Below the pieces are notes generated by a model that was not told the DNA's origin, made no database searches, and worked only from the letters and a program-made list of their open reading frames with translations. A stretch of 64,000 nt of DNA, from the NCBI GenBank assembly GCA_963778075.1, contig CAVZTJ010000016.1, forward strand, positions 494,496 to 558,495, read 5' to 3'. The stretch is from JASHPR01 sp963778075. Its GTDB lineage: Bacteria > Actinomycetota > Actinomycetes > Streptosporangiales > Streptosporangiaceae. Of this stretch, positions 31,643 through 41,286 are shown piece after piece (the first letter of the stretch is position 1; the number at the start of each line of letters is the position of its first letter). A program made the position numbers and the translations under genes.

Positions 31643-32485
31643 ATGCTCAGCATCGGCGAGTTCGCCCGGCTCGGAAGGGTGTCCGTTCGCGCACTCAGGC
31701 ACTACGACGAGATCGGGCTGCTGCGGCCCGCGAGCGTGGATCCGGAGACCTGCTACCGCTGTTACGCACCTGCCCAGCTGGGGCAGCTCAACCGGATTGT
31801 CGCGCTGAAGGAGCTGGGGCTATCCCTGGCGCAGTCCCGGCAGCTCGTGACCGGGATTACCGCTGACGAGCTGCGCGGAATGCTCGTGCTGCGGCGGGCG
31901 CAGCTGGAGCAGGAACTCGAAGCGCACAAGAACCAGATGCTCGAGGTCGAAGCACGGCTCAGCTACATCGAACGGGAGGGCACCATGCCAGCAGATGACA
32001 TCACCGTGAAAAGGATTCCGGCCATGAGCGTGGTGGCCATTGCCGGAACAGCCCCGGCCTTCGGCGCCGAGAACGTAGTCCCCGTCGTCAACCGTTCCCG
32101 TCTGCAGTTTGACGAGCTCGCGATACCGGAGCTGATCAAGGTGACGGGGCCCTTCATGATCTTTTATGAGCATCACGAGGGCGGCGACCTCACGGTCTAC
32201 CTGGCCTTGCCTGTGGCCGAGCGGCCAGCCGAGATTCCCGCGCCAGCGCAGTACCTGGACCTCCCCGCGGTCGAGGTCGTCGCCGCCGTACGCAGCGGCC
32301 GTGCCGCCAGCATCTTCCCCATGGTCTATCAGGACCTGTTCCAGTGGATCGACGCACACGGCTTCGAGGCCCACGGCACCGGCCGCGAGATATGGATCAA
32401 CGAGGTCGACGACCTCGCCGAGATCGAACAGCAAGTCTTCGAGGTCCAGTTGCCGTTCACCAGGCCCGAAGCCGCGCCCGCATAA
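31643..32485 (+). CDS. MerR-family regulator with GyrI-like effector domain
   Basis: 280 residues. Residues 1-70 are the MerR winged helix (LSIGEFARLGRVSVRALRHYDEIGLLRPA; CYRCYAPAQLGQLNRIVALKELGLSL). Residues 75-120 form the dimer coiled coil. Residues 125-280 are a GyrI/BmrR-like ligand domain (VKRIPAMSVVAIAGT, GPFMIFYEHH, WIDAHGFEAHGTGREIWIN). Such BmrR-type proteins sense hydrophobic or cationic drugs. ATG 31643 is chosen over 31628 because MLSIGEF is the family start. Divergent from the deleted FAD enzyme. Confidence 0.9.
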   Translation: MLSIGEFARLGRVSVRALRHYDEIGLLRPASVDPETCYRCYAPAQLGQLNRIVALKELGLSLAQSRQLVTGITADELRGMLVLRRAQLEQELEAHKNQMLEVEARLSYIEREGTMPADDITVKRIPAMSVVAIAGTAPAFGAENVVPVVNRSRLQFDELAIPELIKVTGPFMIFYEHHEGGDLTVYLALPVAERPAEIPAPAQYLDLPAVEVVAAVRSGRAASIFPMVYQDLFQWIDAHGFEAHGTGREIWINEVDDLAEIEQQVFEVQLPFTRPEAAPA

Positions 32486-32618
32486 CCGGGTCATGCCGCT
32501 GCCGGGCCAGGCTCCCAGGCTGGCCTGCGTCTCGTCGTTGACCGTGAGGAATGCCTGACCAGGTAGCTTCCGGCCTCGTGCCGCGGCCGGCCCGGCGGCG
32601 GGGAAGTACCCTTGGCCG

Positions 32619-33326
32619 GTGTTCTCGCCCGAAGGCCCATCCTTGCGTGAGCTGGCGAGGCAGGCGCTGTCCTCGGTGGAGGGCGGCTACGACCTGCTTG
32701 CCCCGAAGTTCGACCACACGCCTTTTCGCACCCCCGACGCCGTTCTTGACGCGACCGCTGACGCGCTGCGGCCGCTCGGCCCGTTCAGGCGAGGATTGGA
32801 CGTGTGCTGCGGCACCGGCGCGGGCATGCGGGTCCTGGAATCCCTCTGCCAAGAGCCGATCATGGGTGTCGACTTCAGCGCGGGAATGCTCGCGCTGGCG
32901 CGCAGTGCGCATCCGGACGCCAAGACCCTGCGGGCCGACGTCCGGGCCCTGCCCTTCGCCGGGGCCTTCGACCTGGCGGTCTGCTTCGGGGCGCTCGGGC
33001 ACTTTCTGCCCGGCGAACGGCCCGGGCTATTCGCCGGCGTGCACCGGGCGCTGCGGCCGGGCGGGGTTTTCGCCTTCCCGATCGGCGCGCCTCCGCCCAT
33101 CGCCTCGCGCTGGTACTGGGCACTGCTCGGGTTCGACCTGGCGATGCGGGCCCGCAATGCCGTGCGGCGCCCCCCGTTCGTCATGTACTACCGAACCTGC
33201 CCGCTGCAGGCCCTCCGGGCCGACCTCGCAGCATCCCGGTTCACCGTGACGACGGTGCCCTTGACGGCTCTGGGCCGACGCGAAGACGGCAGCCCGCGGT
33301 TCCGGCTCGTCCTCGCGCGCTCCTAG
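32619..33326 (+). CDS. Class I SAM-dependent methyltransferase
   Basis: 235 residues. Motif I is LDVCCGTGAGM; motif II region is IMGVDFSAGMLALAR; the post-motif III stretch is HRALRPGGVFAFPIG. The length and order fit the Methyltransf_11/25 type. The substrate is unknown. The stop shares CTAG (33323-33326) with the convergent phosphatase gene. Confidence 0.85.
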   Translation: MFSPEGPSLRELARQALSSVEGGYDLLAPKFDHTPFRTPDAVLDATADALRPLGPFRRGLDVCCGTGAGMRVLESLCQEPIMGVDFSAGMLALARSAHPDAKTLRADVRALPFAGAFDLAVCFGALGHFLPGERPGLFAGVHRALRPGGVFAFPIGAPPPIASRWYWALLGFDLAMRARNAVRRPPFVMYYRTCPLQALRADLAASRFTVTTVPLTALGRREDGSPRFRLVLARS

Positions 33327-35008
33327 CGCTGGATCGTTCGCAGGCGGGCGAGCATCAGGGTGATGTCGTCTTCGCCATGCTGCTTCAGTTCCTGGGAAAC
33401 CGCGTGGCAGGCGGCGTCGAGAAGGTGACCGGGCTGGCTCAGGGCCGAGCCCAGCGCGGTGCGCAGCGCGGCCAGTCCGTCGTCAATGGGCCGGGAGCGG
33501 CTCTCGATGAGCCCGTCGGTGTACAGCGCGATGGTCGCGCCCGGTTCCAGGCGCATCTTCACGCTCTGAAAGATCCCGCTGCCCAGGCCGAGGGGGAGGC
33601 CGGGCGGCAAGTCGAGTACCTGGGTGCTGCCATCGGGAAGGGTGATCACCGGTGGCAGGTGGCCGGCCTGAGCCGCGGTGCAGGAGCTGTCGGCTGAGTC
33701 GATGACGGCGTAGACGCAGGTGGCGAACGGCGGGGCGGCCGCATCTGCCGCCGTCTGGTCCATGTCGGCCGCGAGCGCGTCGAGCTGGCTCAGCAGTTGC
33801 TCGGGTGTCAGATCCTGCCGGGCGAGGATGTGTGCTGCGGTGCGCAGCTGCACCATGATCGTGGCCGCTTCGGGGCCGTGTCCCATCGCGTCGCCGACGA
33901 TCAGCGCTGTGCGGCCGCCGGGCAGCGGGATGATGTCGTGCCAGTCGCCGCCGACAACGCTGTCCCCGACGGGCTGGTAGAAGGGCGCGATGTCCAGCTC
34001 CACCGGGACCCGCGGCCGGCCGGGCAGCAGGCCCCGCTGCAGCGCGAGTGCCGTCCGCCGTTCCCGGTCATACAGCCGGGCGTTGTCGATGCTGATCGCG
34101 GCGCGGGAGGCCAGTTCCTCGGCCACGGTGAGGTCACCGGGGTTGAACGGCGGGCTGGCGGGCGTGCGCCCAAATGTCGCGCAGCCGACGACGGCCCCTC
34201 GGGCGACGAGCGGCATGGCAAGGAAGGAGGTATACGCGGCGGCGACCCGCAGGCCGCCGTCACGGCCGGCGAGCCGCTTGGCTGTCTCGCGGTCCAGCTC
34301 GGTGGTCAGGACCGGCTTGCCAGTCGCCATCGCCTGCGCGCGTGGCGCGTCCGCGTCGAGGACGAGGATCTCGCCATGCGGGAGCAGGCGGCCGGTGACG
34401 GCTTCGCTGTGGCCTGCCAGGCAGGCTGCCAGCCGGCGCAGTGCCACTTCGTGCCTGGCGGAGGGTGGGGCAACGTCGTCGGCGGCGAGCAGGCGCTCGG
34501 CCGCGTAAATGACGGCCGCGTCGGCAAGCCGGGGAACGGCGGCCGCGGCGACCTCGGACGCGGTCCGGGTGAGGTCCAGGCTGGTGCCGATCCGGGCCTC
34601 CGCCTCGCTCAGCCAGCCGGGCTTGGGCTGCGGCCAGGCGCTCTGGACGATCACCAGAACGGTATCGCCAGGCCCGGTCATCGGCTCCCAGCGGATCGCG
34701 AACCGGCCCTCGCCTAAGGAGCCGCCAGCCACGGTCGCGGTGAGCACCCGGCCGGCCGCCGCCTCGGCCAGCGCATGCCCGACCAGCTCGCGGTGACCGG
34801 GACCGGTCATCAGGATGTCGCACACGTCGCGCCCGATGACGGCCTGCGCCTGGCACCCGAACAGCGCGGCCGCGGTCAGCGACCAGGAGATCACCCGGCC
34901 CTGAGGACTCAGGCTGAACGTGGCCAGGCCGGACAGGTCCGGCTCGCGGCGTCGTGGGAGCCCCGGCTGGGTCGCGGACCCTCCAGGTGGTTCATTATTA
35001 GCAGCCAT
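33323..35008 (-). CDS. SpoIIE-type PP2C phosphatase with PAS and GAF domains
   Basis: 561 residues from ATG 35008 (the frame is open to 35083). Residues 25-125 are PAS-like (FSLSPQGRVISWSLTAAALFGCQ), 150-320 GAF-like (AMATGKPVLTTELDRE; SFLAMPLVARGAVVGCATFGR), and 335-560 the PP2C/SpoIIE domain with GGDWHDIIPLPGGRTALIVGDAMGHGPEAA (metal-binding Asp residues) and HGEDDITLMLARL at the end. Such proteins dephosphorylate anti-sigma-factor antagonists in actinomycetes in response to a signal bound by PAS/GAF. No partner anti-sigma gene is adjacent. Confidence 0.9.
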   Translation of the reverse strand: MAANNEPPGGSATQPGLPRRREPDLSGLATFSLSPQGRVISWSLTAAALFGCQAQAVIGRDVCDILMTGPGHRELVGHALAEAAAGRVLTATVAGGSLGEGRFAIRWEPMTGPGDTVLVIVQSAWPQPKPGWLSEAEARIGTSLDLTRTASEVAAAAVPRLADAAVIYAAERLLAADDVAPPSARHEVALRRLAACLAGHSEAVTGRLLPHGEILVLDADAPRAQAMATGKPVLTTELDRETAKRLAGRDGGLRVAAAYTSFLAMPLVARGAVVGCATFGRTPASPPFNPGDLTVAEELASRAAISIDNARLYDRERRTALALQRGLLPGRPRVPVELDIAPFYQPVGDSVVGGDWHDIIPLPGGRTALIVGDAMGHGPEAATIMVQLRTAAHILARQDLTPEQLLSQLDALAADMDQTAADAAAPPFATCVYAVIDSADSSCTAAQAGHLPPVITLPDGSTQVLDLPPGLPLGLGSGIFQSVKMRLEPGATIALYTDGLIESRSRPIDDGLAALRTALGSALSQPGHLLDAACHAVSQELKQHGEDDITLMLARLRTIQR

Positions 35009-35156
35009 TACCCGCAGCCTGCGATATCGTGCAAATACGAAATGTATCGCATCAACCAATAGAATAAGGGTGATGCTGGGCATTCGTTAGCCGGTGATCC
35101 AGGCCGCGTTGGCGCCATCGCTGCGGCGTCCGTGGCCCGGGAAAAGGAGGCAGGCT

Positions 35157-35972
35157 GTGACGGCTGACGAGCCGGGCTGGGTCCCGCCGGGCGTCGACAC
35201 CAAGCGGGCGAACTCGGCCCGGGTCTACGACTACTGGCTCGGCGGCCGGCACAACTTTCTCGCCGACCAGGACGTCGCCCGGGCGATCGCCGCGGTCGAG
35301 CCCAACGTCCGGGCGCTCGTCCGGGCCAACCGGGCGTTCCTGGGCCGGGCGGTGCGGTTCCTGGCCCAATCCGGCATCCGCCAGTTCCTCGACATCGGCT
35401 CGGGCATCCCAACCGAAGGCAACGTGCACGAGGTCGCTCAGCAGGCCGCACCGGGCTCCCGGGTGGTCTACGCCGACATCGACCCGGTTGCGATAGCACA
35501 CAGCAGGGCACTGCTGGCCGGAAACGCCGACGCCTCGGTCATCAACGGTGACCTGCGCGAGCCGGAGAAGATCCTCGCGAACGAGGACACCCGGCGGCTG
35601 ATCGACTTCAGCCAGCCGGCCGGGCTGCTGCTGATGCTCGTCTTGCACTTCATCCCCGACGCCGACGACCCGTGGCGCACCGTGGCCACGGTGCGCGACG
35701 CGCTCGCGCCCGGCAGCTACCTGGTGATAGGCCATGGCACCGACGAGGGCAACCCGACCATGGCGAAGGCCGCCAGCAAGGTATACAACCGCAGCGTGTC
35801 CACCCAGATGCAGCTGCGCTCGCACGCGGAGATCATGCGGTTCTTCGACGGTTTTGATCTCGTGGAGCCGGGGCTTGTCTTCACCCCGCTATGGCGCCCG
35901 GACTCGCCAGGCGACGTGCCCGAGAACCCTAGCAAGGGCGGGGGCCTGGTCGGCGTCGGGCGAAAGCGCTGA
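35157..35972 (+). CDS. SAM-dependent methyltransferase, PF04672 (DUF574) type
   Basis: 271 residues from GTG 35157, which follows GGAGG; the frame is open to 35094. VDTKRANSARVYDYWLGGRHNFLADQ is the diagnostic family N-terminus. FLDIGSGIPTEGNVHEVAQ is the SAM-binding motif and VVYADIDPVAIAHSRALLAG the second. The family is very abundant in actinomycetes and its substrate is mostly unknown. Divergent from the phosphatase, ending at a hairpin shared with the convergent synthetase gene. Confidence 0.92.
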   Translation: MTADEPGWVPPGVDTKRANSARVYDYWLGGRHNFLADQDVARAIAAVEPNVRALVRANRAFLGRAVRFLAQSGIRQFLDIGSGIPTEGNVHEVAQQAAPGSRVVYADIDPVAIAHSRALLAGNADASVINGDLREPEKILANEDTRRLIDFSQPAGLLLMLVLHFIPDADDPWRTVATVRDALAPGSYLVIGHGTDEGNPTMAKAASKVYNRSVSTQMQLRSHAEIMRFFDGFDLVEPGLVFTPLWRPDSPGDVPENPSKGGGLVGVGRKR

Positions 35973-36062
35973 CGAAATAGCCGCGCCTATTGCGCACAAT
36001 GGAGTCAGGTGACGGTTCGGGGCCGTGGCCGTGATTCTGTACCACGCGCAGCCGCCGCCGCG

Positions 36063-36113
36063 AAGATCTTGAAGCCTGGAGTGCATATGCTGCACCCGAT
36101 CCTCCAAGATCTT
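36063..36113. terminator. Hairpin between convergent genes
   Basis: Arms AAGATCTTG (36063-36071) and CAAGATCTT (36105-36113) pair perfectly, and inner bases GTGCA/TGCAC extend the structure around a short loop; T residues follow. It lies between the methyltransferase stop at 35972 and the synthetase stop at 36114, so it can terminate both. Confidence 0.65.
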
Positions 36114-37943
36114 TTAGTGCGGGCGGCCGGCGGCGATGACTCCGGCCGGCGCGGGGTCGGCGTACAGCAGGTCCACCAGCGCAGCGCGGCGGGTAAGCAC
36201 CTTGCGCTGGTTGACGTATCCCTTGTCGGTGATCTCACCGTCGTCGAGGCTGGCCGGCCGGGCCATGACCGCCAGCCGCTGGACGCGGGCCGCAGATCCC
36301 GCAGCGTCATTGTGGTCGGCCAGCGCACGCGCCAGGTGCACCCGCAGGCCCTCGTGGGTCATCAGCTCGCCGTCCGGCTCGGGCTGCTCGCCGAGGAGGG
36401 CCCGGGCCTCGGCCGGGTTCAGCCAGGCCAGCGCGCACACATGGTCCCGGTTCTCCCCCGCCAGCACCGCGTCCGCCAGGACCGGGATCGCCGAAAGCAG
36501 CCCCGTGCGCACGGCCCCGACGCGGACGAACGTGCCGGTAGCCAGCTTGAAGTCCTCCGCGATCCGGCCGCGGAAGACCAGCCCGGCGTTCAGGTCGCCC
36601 GGGTCGGCGAAGGCGACCGCGTCGCCGGTCCGGTAGAAGCCCTCGTCGTCGAATGCCTGCTCGGTCAGGTCCGGCCGGGCCAAGTACCCTGGCGTCACGT
36701 TCGGGCCCTTGACCCGGATCTCGTACCCGCCCTCCCCGGCCCGGACCAGCTTGACCTCCGCCCCGGGCAGCGGCACCCCGATGCAGCGCGCGTCGGTGAA
36801 CGGGTAGTGCGCGGACGTGACCGCCGGCGCGGTTTCGGTCGCGCCCCACGAGCCGGTCACCGCGACCTCATGCCCGGTCGTCCGCTTCGCGACCGCGGCA
36901 AGCCGCTCGCGCAGCGCCGGCGGAAGCGCGGCCGCCGCGTTGAAGATCAGCCGCAGCCGGGAGAAGAACCGGCCGGCGAACTCCGGGTCCGCTTCGAGCG
37001 CTGGTACCAGCTGCGCGTAGCCGGCCGGCACGTTGAAGTAGATGGTCGGCGGCACGTCGGCCAGGTTGGCGACCGTCTGGGCGAACATCGCCGGGACCGG
37101 CCGCCCGCCGTCCACATACAGCGTCCCGCCGGCGGTCAGCGCCATGTTCACGTTGTGATTCCCGCCGAACGTATGCGACCACGGCAGCCAGTCCACGATC
37201 ACCGGAGCGTCGACCGCCAGGAACGGCCACGCCTGCCGGATCATCTGCTGGTTCGCCGCCAGCATCCGGTGCGTGTTCAGCACCCCCTTCGGAGTGCCGG
37301 TCGACCCTGAGGTGAACAAGATCTTCGCTACGTCCTCCGGCCGCAGGCCGGCGAACGCCGCCGCCACCGCCGCCCCTGGCTCCGTCTGCGTCAGGGCGGA
37401 CAGCGGCGCCGCCCCCGGGCGGCCGCCCCTGCTGACGATCGCCGGCACGCCCGGCAGCGCGCCGAGCGCGGGCCCGAACGCGCCGGCGTCCTCGGCGAAC
37501 ACCGCGCCGGGCCCGATCAGCTCCGCGATCGCCCGGATCCGCGCGTGGTCGTGGCTTTGCAGCGAGTACGCCACGCTGACGGGCGCCACCGGAATCCCCG
37601 CGGTCATCGCGCCCAGCGTCACCAGCAGATGGTCCACGCTGTTCCCGGACAAGATCAGCAGCGGGCGGGCCGGGCCGAGGCCCCGCTCCAGCAGGCCCTG
37701 CCCGATCGCGCCGGCCGCCGCCACGGCCTCGGCGTAGCTAACCCGGCGCCAGTCACTGCCGGCACGCTCCGCAATCATGATGCGATCGGGAGCCAGCCGG
37801 GCGTGCTCCCGCACGCTGTGCAGCACGGACACCGGGTACTCCCCCAGCGGCTCCGCTGAGCGGAGCACAACCGCCTCGCCGCGCTCCGCGGTGACGCGCG
37901 GCGGCACGAACAACGGCGCGCTGCTCCCACCGGTGTCTGCCAT
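36114..37943 (-). CDS. Acyl-CoA synthetase, feruloyl-CoA-synthetase-like
   Basis: 609 residues from ATG 37943, after GAGAGGG. P-loop LFTSGSTGTPKGVLNTHRM; WLPWSHTFGGNHNVNMAL, typical of the feruloyl-CoA synthetase group; A5 motif SWGATETAPAV; YRTGDAVAFADP; RGRIAEDFKLATGTFVRV. It activates an aromatic or similar carboxylic acid with ATP and CoA. No hydratase or aldolase for ferulate breakdown is adjacent. Only the family is firm; ferulate as substrate is inferred from similarity. Confidence 0.85.
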   Translation of the reverse strand: MADTGGSSAPLFVPPRVTAERGEAVVLRSAEPLGEYPVSVLHSVREHARLAPDRIMIAERAGSDWRRVSYAEAVAAAGAIGQGLLERGLGPARPLLILSGNSVDHLLVTLGAMTAGIPVAPVSVAYSLQSHDHARIRAIAELIGPGAVFAEDAGAFGPALGALPGVPAIVSRGGRPGAAPLSALTQTEPGAAVAAAFAGLRPEDVAKILFTSGSTGTPKGVLNTHRMLAANQQMIRQAWPFLAVDAPVIVDWLPWSHTFGGNHNVNMALTAGGTLYVDGGRPVPAMFAQTVANLADVPPTIYFNVPAGYAQLVPALEADPEFAGRFFSRLRLIFNAAAALPPALRERLAAVAKRTTGHEVAVTGSWGATETAPAVTSAHYPFTDARCIGVPLPGAEVKLVRAGEGGYEIRVKGPNVTPGYLARPDLTEQAFDDEGFYRTGDAVAFADPGDLNAGLVFRGRIAEDFKLATGTFVRVGAVRTGLLSAIPVLADAVLAGENRDHVCALAWLNPAEARALLGEQPEPDGELMTHEGLRVHLARALADHNDAAGSAARVQRLAVMARPASLDDGEITDKGYVNQRKVLTRRAALVDLLYADPAPAGVIAAGRPH

Positions 37944-37970
37944 CGGCGCCCTCTCGTCGTCGCAGCCGTT

Positions 37971-38021
37971 CATGATCGTGGTGACTTTTAGCTGGCATGC
38001 CGAAAAGTCGCCACGATCATG
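37971..38021. repeat. Long palindromic element, 19-base arms
   Basis: Arms 37971-37989 and 38003-38021 (starting CATGATCGTGG and ending CCACGATCATG) are inverted repeats with one G-T mismatch around a 13-base loop. It lies just upstream of the synthetase start. The outer bases CATGATCGTGGT recur in a second palindrome at 57698-57709, suggesting a dispersed intergenic repeat family rather than an operator. Confidence 0.75.
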
Positions 38022-38139
38022 TCGACAGGCTGTCGCGAAACCCGCCATGTCTTTGTAGTCAGTCCCCGGCTGGTAACACAACCTCCCTGGCGTCGGATAT
38101 CCCGAACGCCCCAGCACGCCGGCACGTATCCTCGGCGGG

Positions 38140-38387
38140 GTGAACTGGGCGTGCAGCTACGGGGTCGACCCGCGTTCGTCTACCCGGGCGAGCCGCTTCA
38201 GCAGTCGCCGGGCCCGGGAATCTTCGAGCCGAGCGACGGCGGGGTTCCAGCGCGACCGCGCTGCCGACCGGCCAGCTGCTGCAGTACGCGCTGGCCGGGA
38301 CGCTGCCGGACGACGGAGGCCCGCCGAGCGGCCCGGTCCCGCCGGTGGACGTGTGCCTGGGCTCACCCAGCGTGCCGGTGCCCTGAC
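38140..38387 (+). pseudogene. Unidentified gene remnant
   Basis: Joining two frames near 38245 gives RPAFVYPGEPLQQSPGPGIFEPSDGG then ALPTGQLLQYALAGTLPDDGG and the end VDVCLGSPSVPVP. Composition looks coding but I recognise no family, and no clear start is visible. It could be chance in GC-rich DNA. Confidence 0.25.
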
Positions 38388-38405
38388 CGGCGAAGCCGGG
38401 TGCGG

Positions 38406-38825
38406 TTAGTCCGCGGGCGCTGCCGGGCGGCTGGGGAATCCGGGCCGGGCCGGGCGGCTGTTCGCCAGCACGAGCGCCATCGCCAGAAGCAGGATCAGCA
38501 GCACCGGGATAGTGGTGAGCGCGTTGCCGGCACTTCCCGGCAGCGGCGGATTGATCAGGCTGAACAGGTAGAGGACGGCTCCGAGGGCAAAGGGGATCCC
38601 GAGCAGGTACAGCACCCGGCGATTGGCAGGCGAGCTCACCAGCATGATCGTCAGAGCCACGATGATGACGGCCACCAGCGTGCCCTGGTACAGCAGCCAG
38701 TCCCCCCACCCACCCGCTCCGATTCCGAACAGCCGGTCGATGAAACCGTGCGGGATTCTGGCCAGATAGTCGCGAAACAGGCGGGGGTCACGGAGCAGGC
38801 GGAGGCGGAGGGCCACGGGATTCAC
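38406..38825 (-). CDS. Small membrane protein
   Basis: 139 residues with three hydrophobic segments (LLYQGTLVAVIIVALTIML, VLYLLGIPFALGAVLYLF, TTIPVLLILLLAMALVLA) and a Pro-rich cytoplasmic-type tail. The GTG start at 38825 overlaps the stop of the upstream gene (GTGA), so they are coupled. Function unknown. Confidence 0.65.
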   Translation of the reverse strand: MNPVALRLRLLRDPRLFRDYLARIPHGFIDRLFGIGAGGWGDWLLYQGTLVAVIIVALTIMLVSSPANRRVLYLLGIPFALGAVLYLFSLINPPLPGSAGNALTTIPVLLILLLAMALVLANSRPARPGFPSRPAAPAD

Positions 38826-39898
38826 CGGACGGACGGGGACCAGGGAGCTGGTCCATTCGCCGCCGCACGGTCGACTCCGACCAGCCCATTCGCGAGTTCG
38901 GCGTGGCTGGTCCGGCCGTCCATCCCCAGCTCGGCGCAGCAGCGCCAGGTCCAGCTCCCTAGCTCGAGCATCTCCTCCTGCACCGGCTGCTGCAGCGCTG
39001 CCTCCTGGTCCGGCGACAGCAGCCGCAGGAACCCGAGCCCTCCCACCGCCGCCACGTAGCGGTGTAGCAGCCGGTGCGCGCTCACCGCGACGACCCGGCC
39101 GCCGCGCGGCAGCTTCGCCAGCACCGCGTCACGCTCGGCGGCCGCGCCGCGCACCGTGCACAGCACCTCGCAGTGGACCATGACGGGGTGGCAGAAGACC
39201 ATGTCGCCCGGCTCGCCCGTCAGCTCGACCACACGAAGGGGCACGCCGTCGACGATGGTTTCGGTGCCCATGAACACGGCGATCCGGTCGGCAGGTGACG
39301 GCGCTAGTCCGGTGAGCGCCATGAGCCACGGGTGGGAGCGGTGGAACCGTTCCCGGAGCCTGGTGATCGAATCGCGCCGCTGGCTCGCGGGAAGCCGGCG
39401 TTCCTGCTCGTAGCAGGCGGGGCGACCCGGAAAGGATCAGGGTTCCGCCGCTTCGCGGCGCGACCGGGCCGATGAAGCTGACAACGAATAGCGCCCTCGG
39501 GCAATCGAGGTGCAGGTCACAGGGATTGTCCCAGTGCCAGTTCCCGGTCGGCACCTCCCAGGCACCCGGCGCGGGAAAGGTGACGAGGGGACGGCCCCAG
39601 TCTCTCGGCGGCGGCCAGGCGGCCTCGCCGAGCAGATCGTCCAGGACGCCGCGCACCCGCCGGTCAGGATCTTGGCCTGGATGGGATCGCGCTTGGCGGC
39701 TTTCAGGTCGCCCACGATCTGGCGCCAGCTCGAGCGGTCGTCAGGACGTATGCCGTGCGCGCCTTCCAGCTCGCGCCACCATTGCCGTTCCATGGCGCGG
39801 CCGTCGGCGGGCGAGAACGCCTGCCTGACCACCACGTAGCCGTCGCGCTCGAAGCGCTCGATGTCTGACGAGGCCAGGGTGGTGAGTTCTGTTCCCAT
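38822..39898 (-). pseudogene. Phytanoyl-CoA dioxygenase-like protein, frameshifted
   Basis: Begins MGTELTTLASSDIERFERDGYVVVRQAF, a typical PhyH start. After frame changes near 39650 and 39400 it reads WEVPTGNWHWDNPCDLH, where HxD would be Fe(II) ligands, then FIGPVAPRSGGTLILSGS, then GEPGDMVFCHPVMVHCE with the distal histidine. The final 110 residues (RLLHRYVAAVGGLGFLRLL; EEMLELGSWTWRCCAELG) do not look like PhyH and may be a second domain or a joined fragment. Fe(II)/2-oxoglutarate oxygenase of unknown substrate. Confidence 0.65.
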
Positions 39899-40073
39899 GA
39901 GGTCCGTCTCCAGGTGGACGGCGCCCCGCAGCAGATCATTCGCCTCGGCTGGGCCGAGGCATCCGATCTACCGCGGGGTATTACCCCACGGCTCACCGCA
40001 AGGCGCAGTGAACGATGAGCAATGATCCCACGCCCCGGGTCTGGCCATCAACCGGCGGCAGCGCACACGACCG

Positions 40074-40340
40074 CTATCTGCCGGTGCGCTCGCGGTGGTT
40101 GCACCCCGGCCAGCAGCAGGGCCGACGCTGGCCTTCCTCCAGCTCCTCCTGGGTCCGGCGAATGCGGCGTTCCCGGGTCATCTCCTGCTTGGCATCCTCG
40201 ACCCAGCAGATGAACTCGTTGCGGGCCAGAGGCGTGATGTCCTTCCAGGCATCGAGCGCCGTGGGGTTCGCGATCAGCGCCTTGCGCAGGTCTGCGGGAA
40301 GCTTGTGCACCACCCCACCGGGCACTCGCTGGCTGCTCAC
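40074..40340 (-). CDS. YdeI/OmpD-associated (OmdA) family protein
   Basis: 88 residues. GGVVHKLPADLRKALIANP, AWKDITPLARNEFICWVEDAKQ and TRERRIRRTQEELEEG match the OmdA/bacteriocin-protection family pattern. The tail CCWPGCNHRERTG has three cysteines and a histidine that could bind metal. ATG 40340. Function poorly known. Confidence 0.75.
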   Translation of the reverse strand: MSSQRVPGGVVHKLPADLRKALIANPTALDAWKDITPLARNEFICWVEDAKQEMTRERRIRRTQEELEEGQRRPCCWPGCNHRERTGR

Positions 40341-40689
40341 AGAGCCACGGTAACCGATGCCGCGGCAACGTCCACCAGGCGCCCTTACCCGTCACTCATA
40401 GGCCAAGGCGGCTTGTGCGCTGCGCTTGTACGACCTGGGCCTCAGTCCTGCCACGTGCAGGCCACCGCACGCGCAACCGCCGGAGTCGGCCCGAACTCGC
40501 GGTAAGACGAGACCACTGGCGCGAGGGCGGGTCGGGGCCGGACAGCGACCGGCCGCAGAGGGACCGCCATGCCCCAGTATCGACCTCCTGCAGGCACAAA
40601 AGGACGGCCGGTTCGTGCAAGACACCGGCAGCGGAGCAGGCGATGCTGATGTCTCATGGCAGCCAGCAGGCAGGCCCGCGGCCGGTCCG
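40341..40689. other. No convincing gene
   Basis: Open frames on both strands here share no family features. It may include the frameshifted 5' part of the transglutaminase-like gene. Confidence 0.35.
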
Positions 40690-41286
40690 CGGGCCGGTTC
40701 CTGGACCGCGACGACAGCGGCGTATCTAGCCCCCGCCAACTACGTCGACAGCGATCACCCGCTGATCATCGCGAAGGCACGTCAGCTGTGCTCAGGCGCA
40801 AGCGCGGTATCGGAGGCGGCCCAGGCCGTCTTTTACTTTGCCCGCGACCTGCAGTACCGGGGCGGCGGACTTTGAGAACCTGGAGATCTACCGCGCCAGC
40901 AGCGTGCTGGCGGCCGGGCACGGCTACTGCGTCGGCAAGGCTTCGCTATGCGCGGCGCTGGCCCGCGCCGCCGCGATCCCGGCCCGGCTGGCTTCGCCGA
41001 CGTCCGCAACCACCTCGCCGCGCCTCGGCTGCTGGCGGCGATGGGCACCGACGTCTTCGCCTGGCATGGCTACACCCAGCTGTTCCTCGGCGGCCGCTGG
41101 GTCAGCGTAAGCCCTACCTTCGACCAGGCAACCTGCGAGCGCGCCGGCGTCGCCCCGCTGGAGTGGGCGGACCGGTTCGGTGTGCAAGACCTCAACAAGG
41201 CCTGCCGCGCGGCCTCGGCTTTGACTGACCTCATCACCAGCCGACCGGACATGGGAGGATACACGTCTATGCAGGCGACACGGTGA
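40690..41286 (+). pseudogene. Transglutaminase-like cysteine protease-fold protein, frameshifted
   Basis: AYLAPANYVDSDHPLIIAKARQL and EAAQAVFYFARDLQYR give the N-terminal part. After a frame change near 40862 comes ASSVLAAGHGYCVGKASLCAALARAAAIPARL, with the catalytic Cys. A second change near 40990 leads to FADVRNHLAAPRLLAAMGT and FAWHGYTQLFLGGRWVSVSPTFD, with the catalytic His and Asp. All three triad residues are present. No start codon is evident in the first frame. The stop overlaps the next gene's GTG by 4 bases, so it belongs to the amine operon downstream. Confidence 0.75.

Noticed and set aside
36009..37310. 433-codon plus-strand frame
   Set aside because: Antisense shadow of the feruloyl-CoA-synthetase-like gene.
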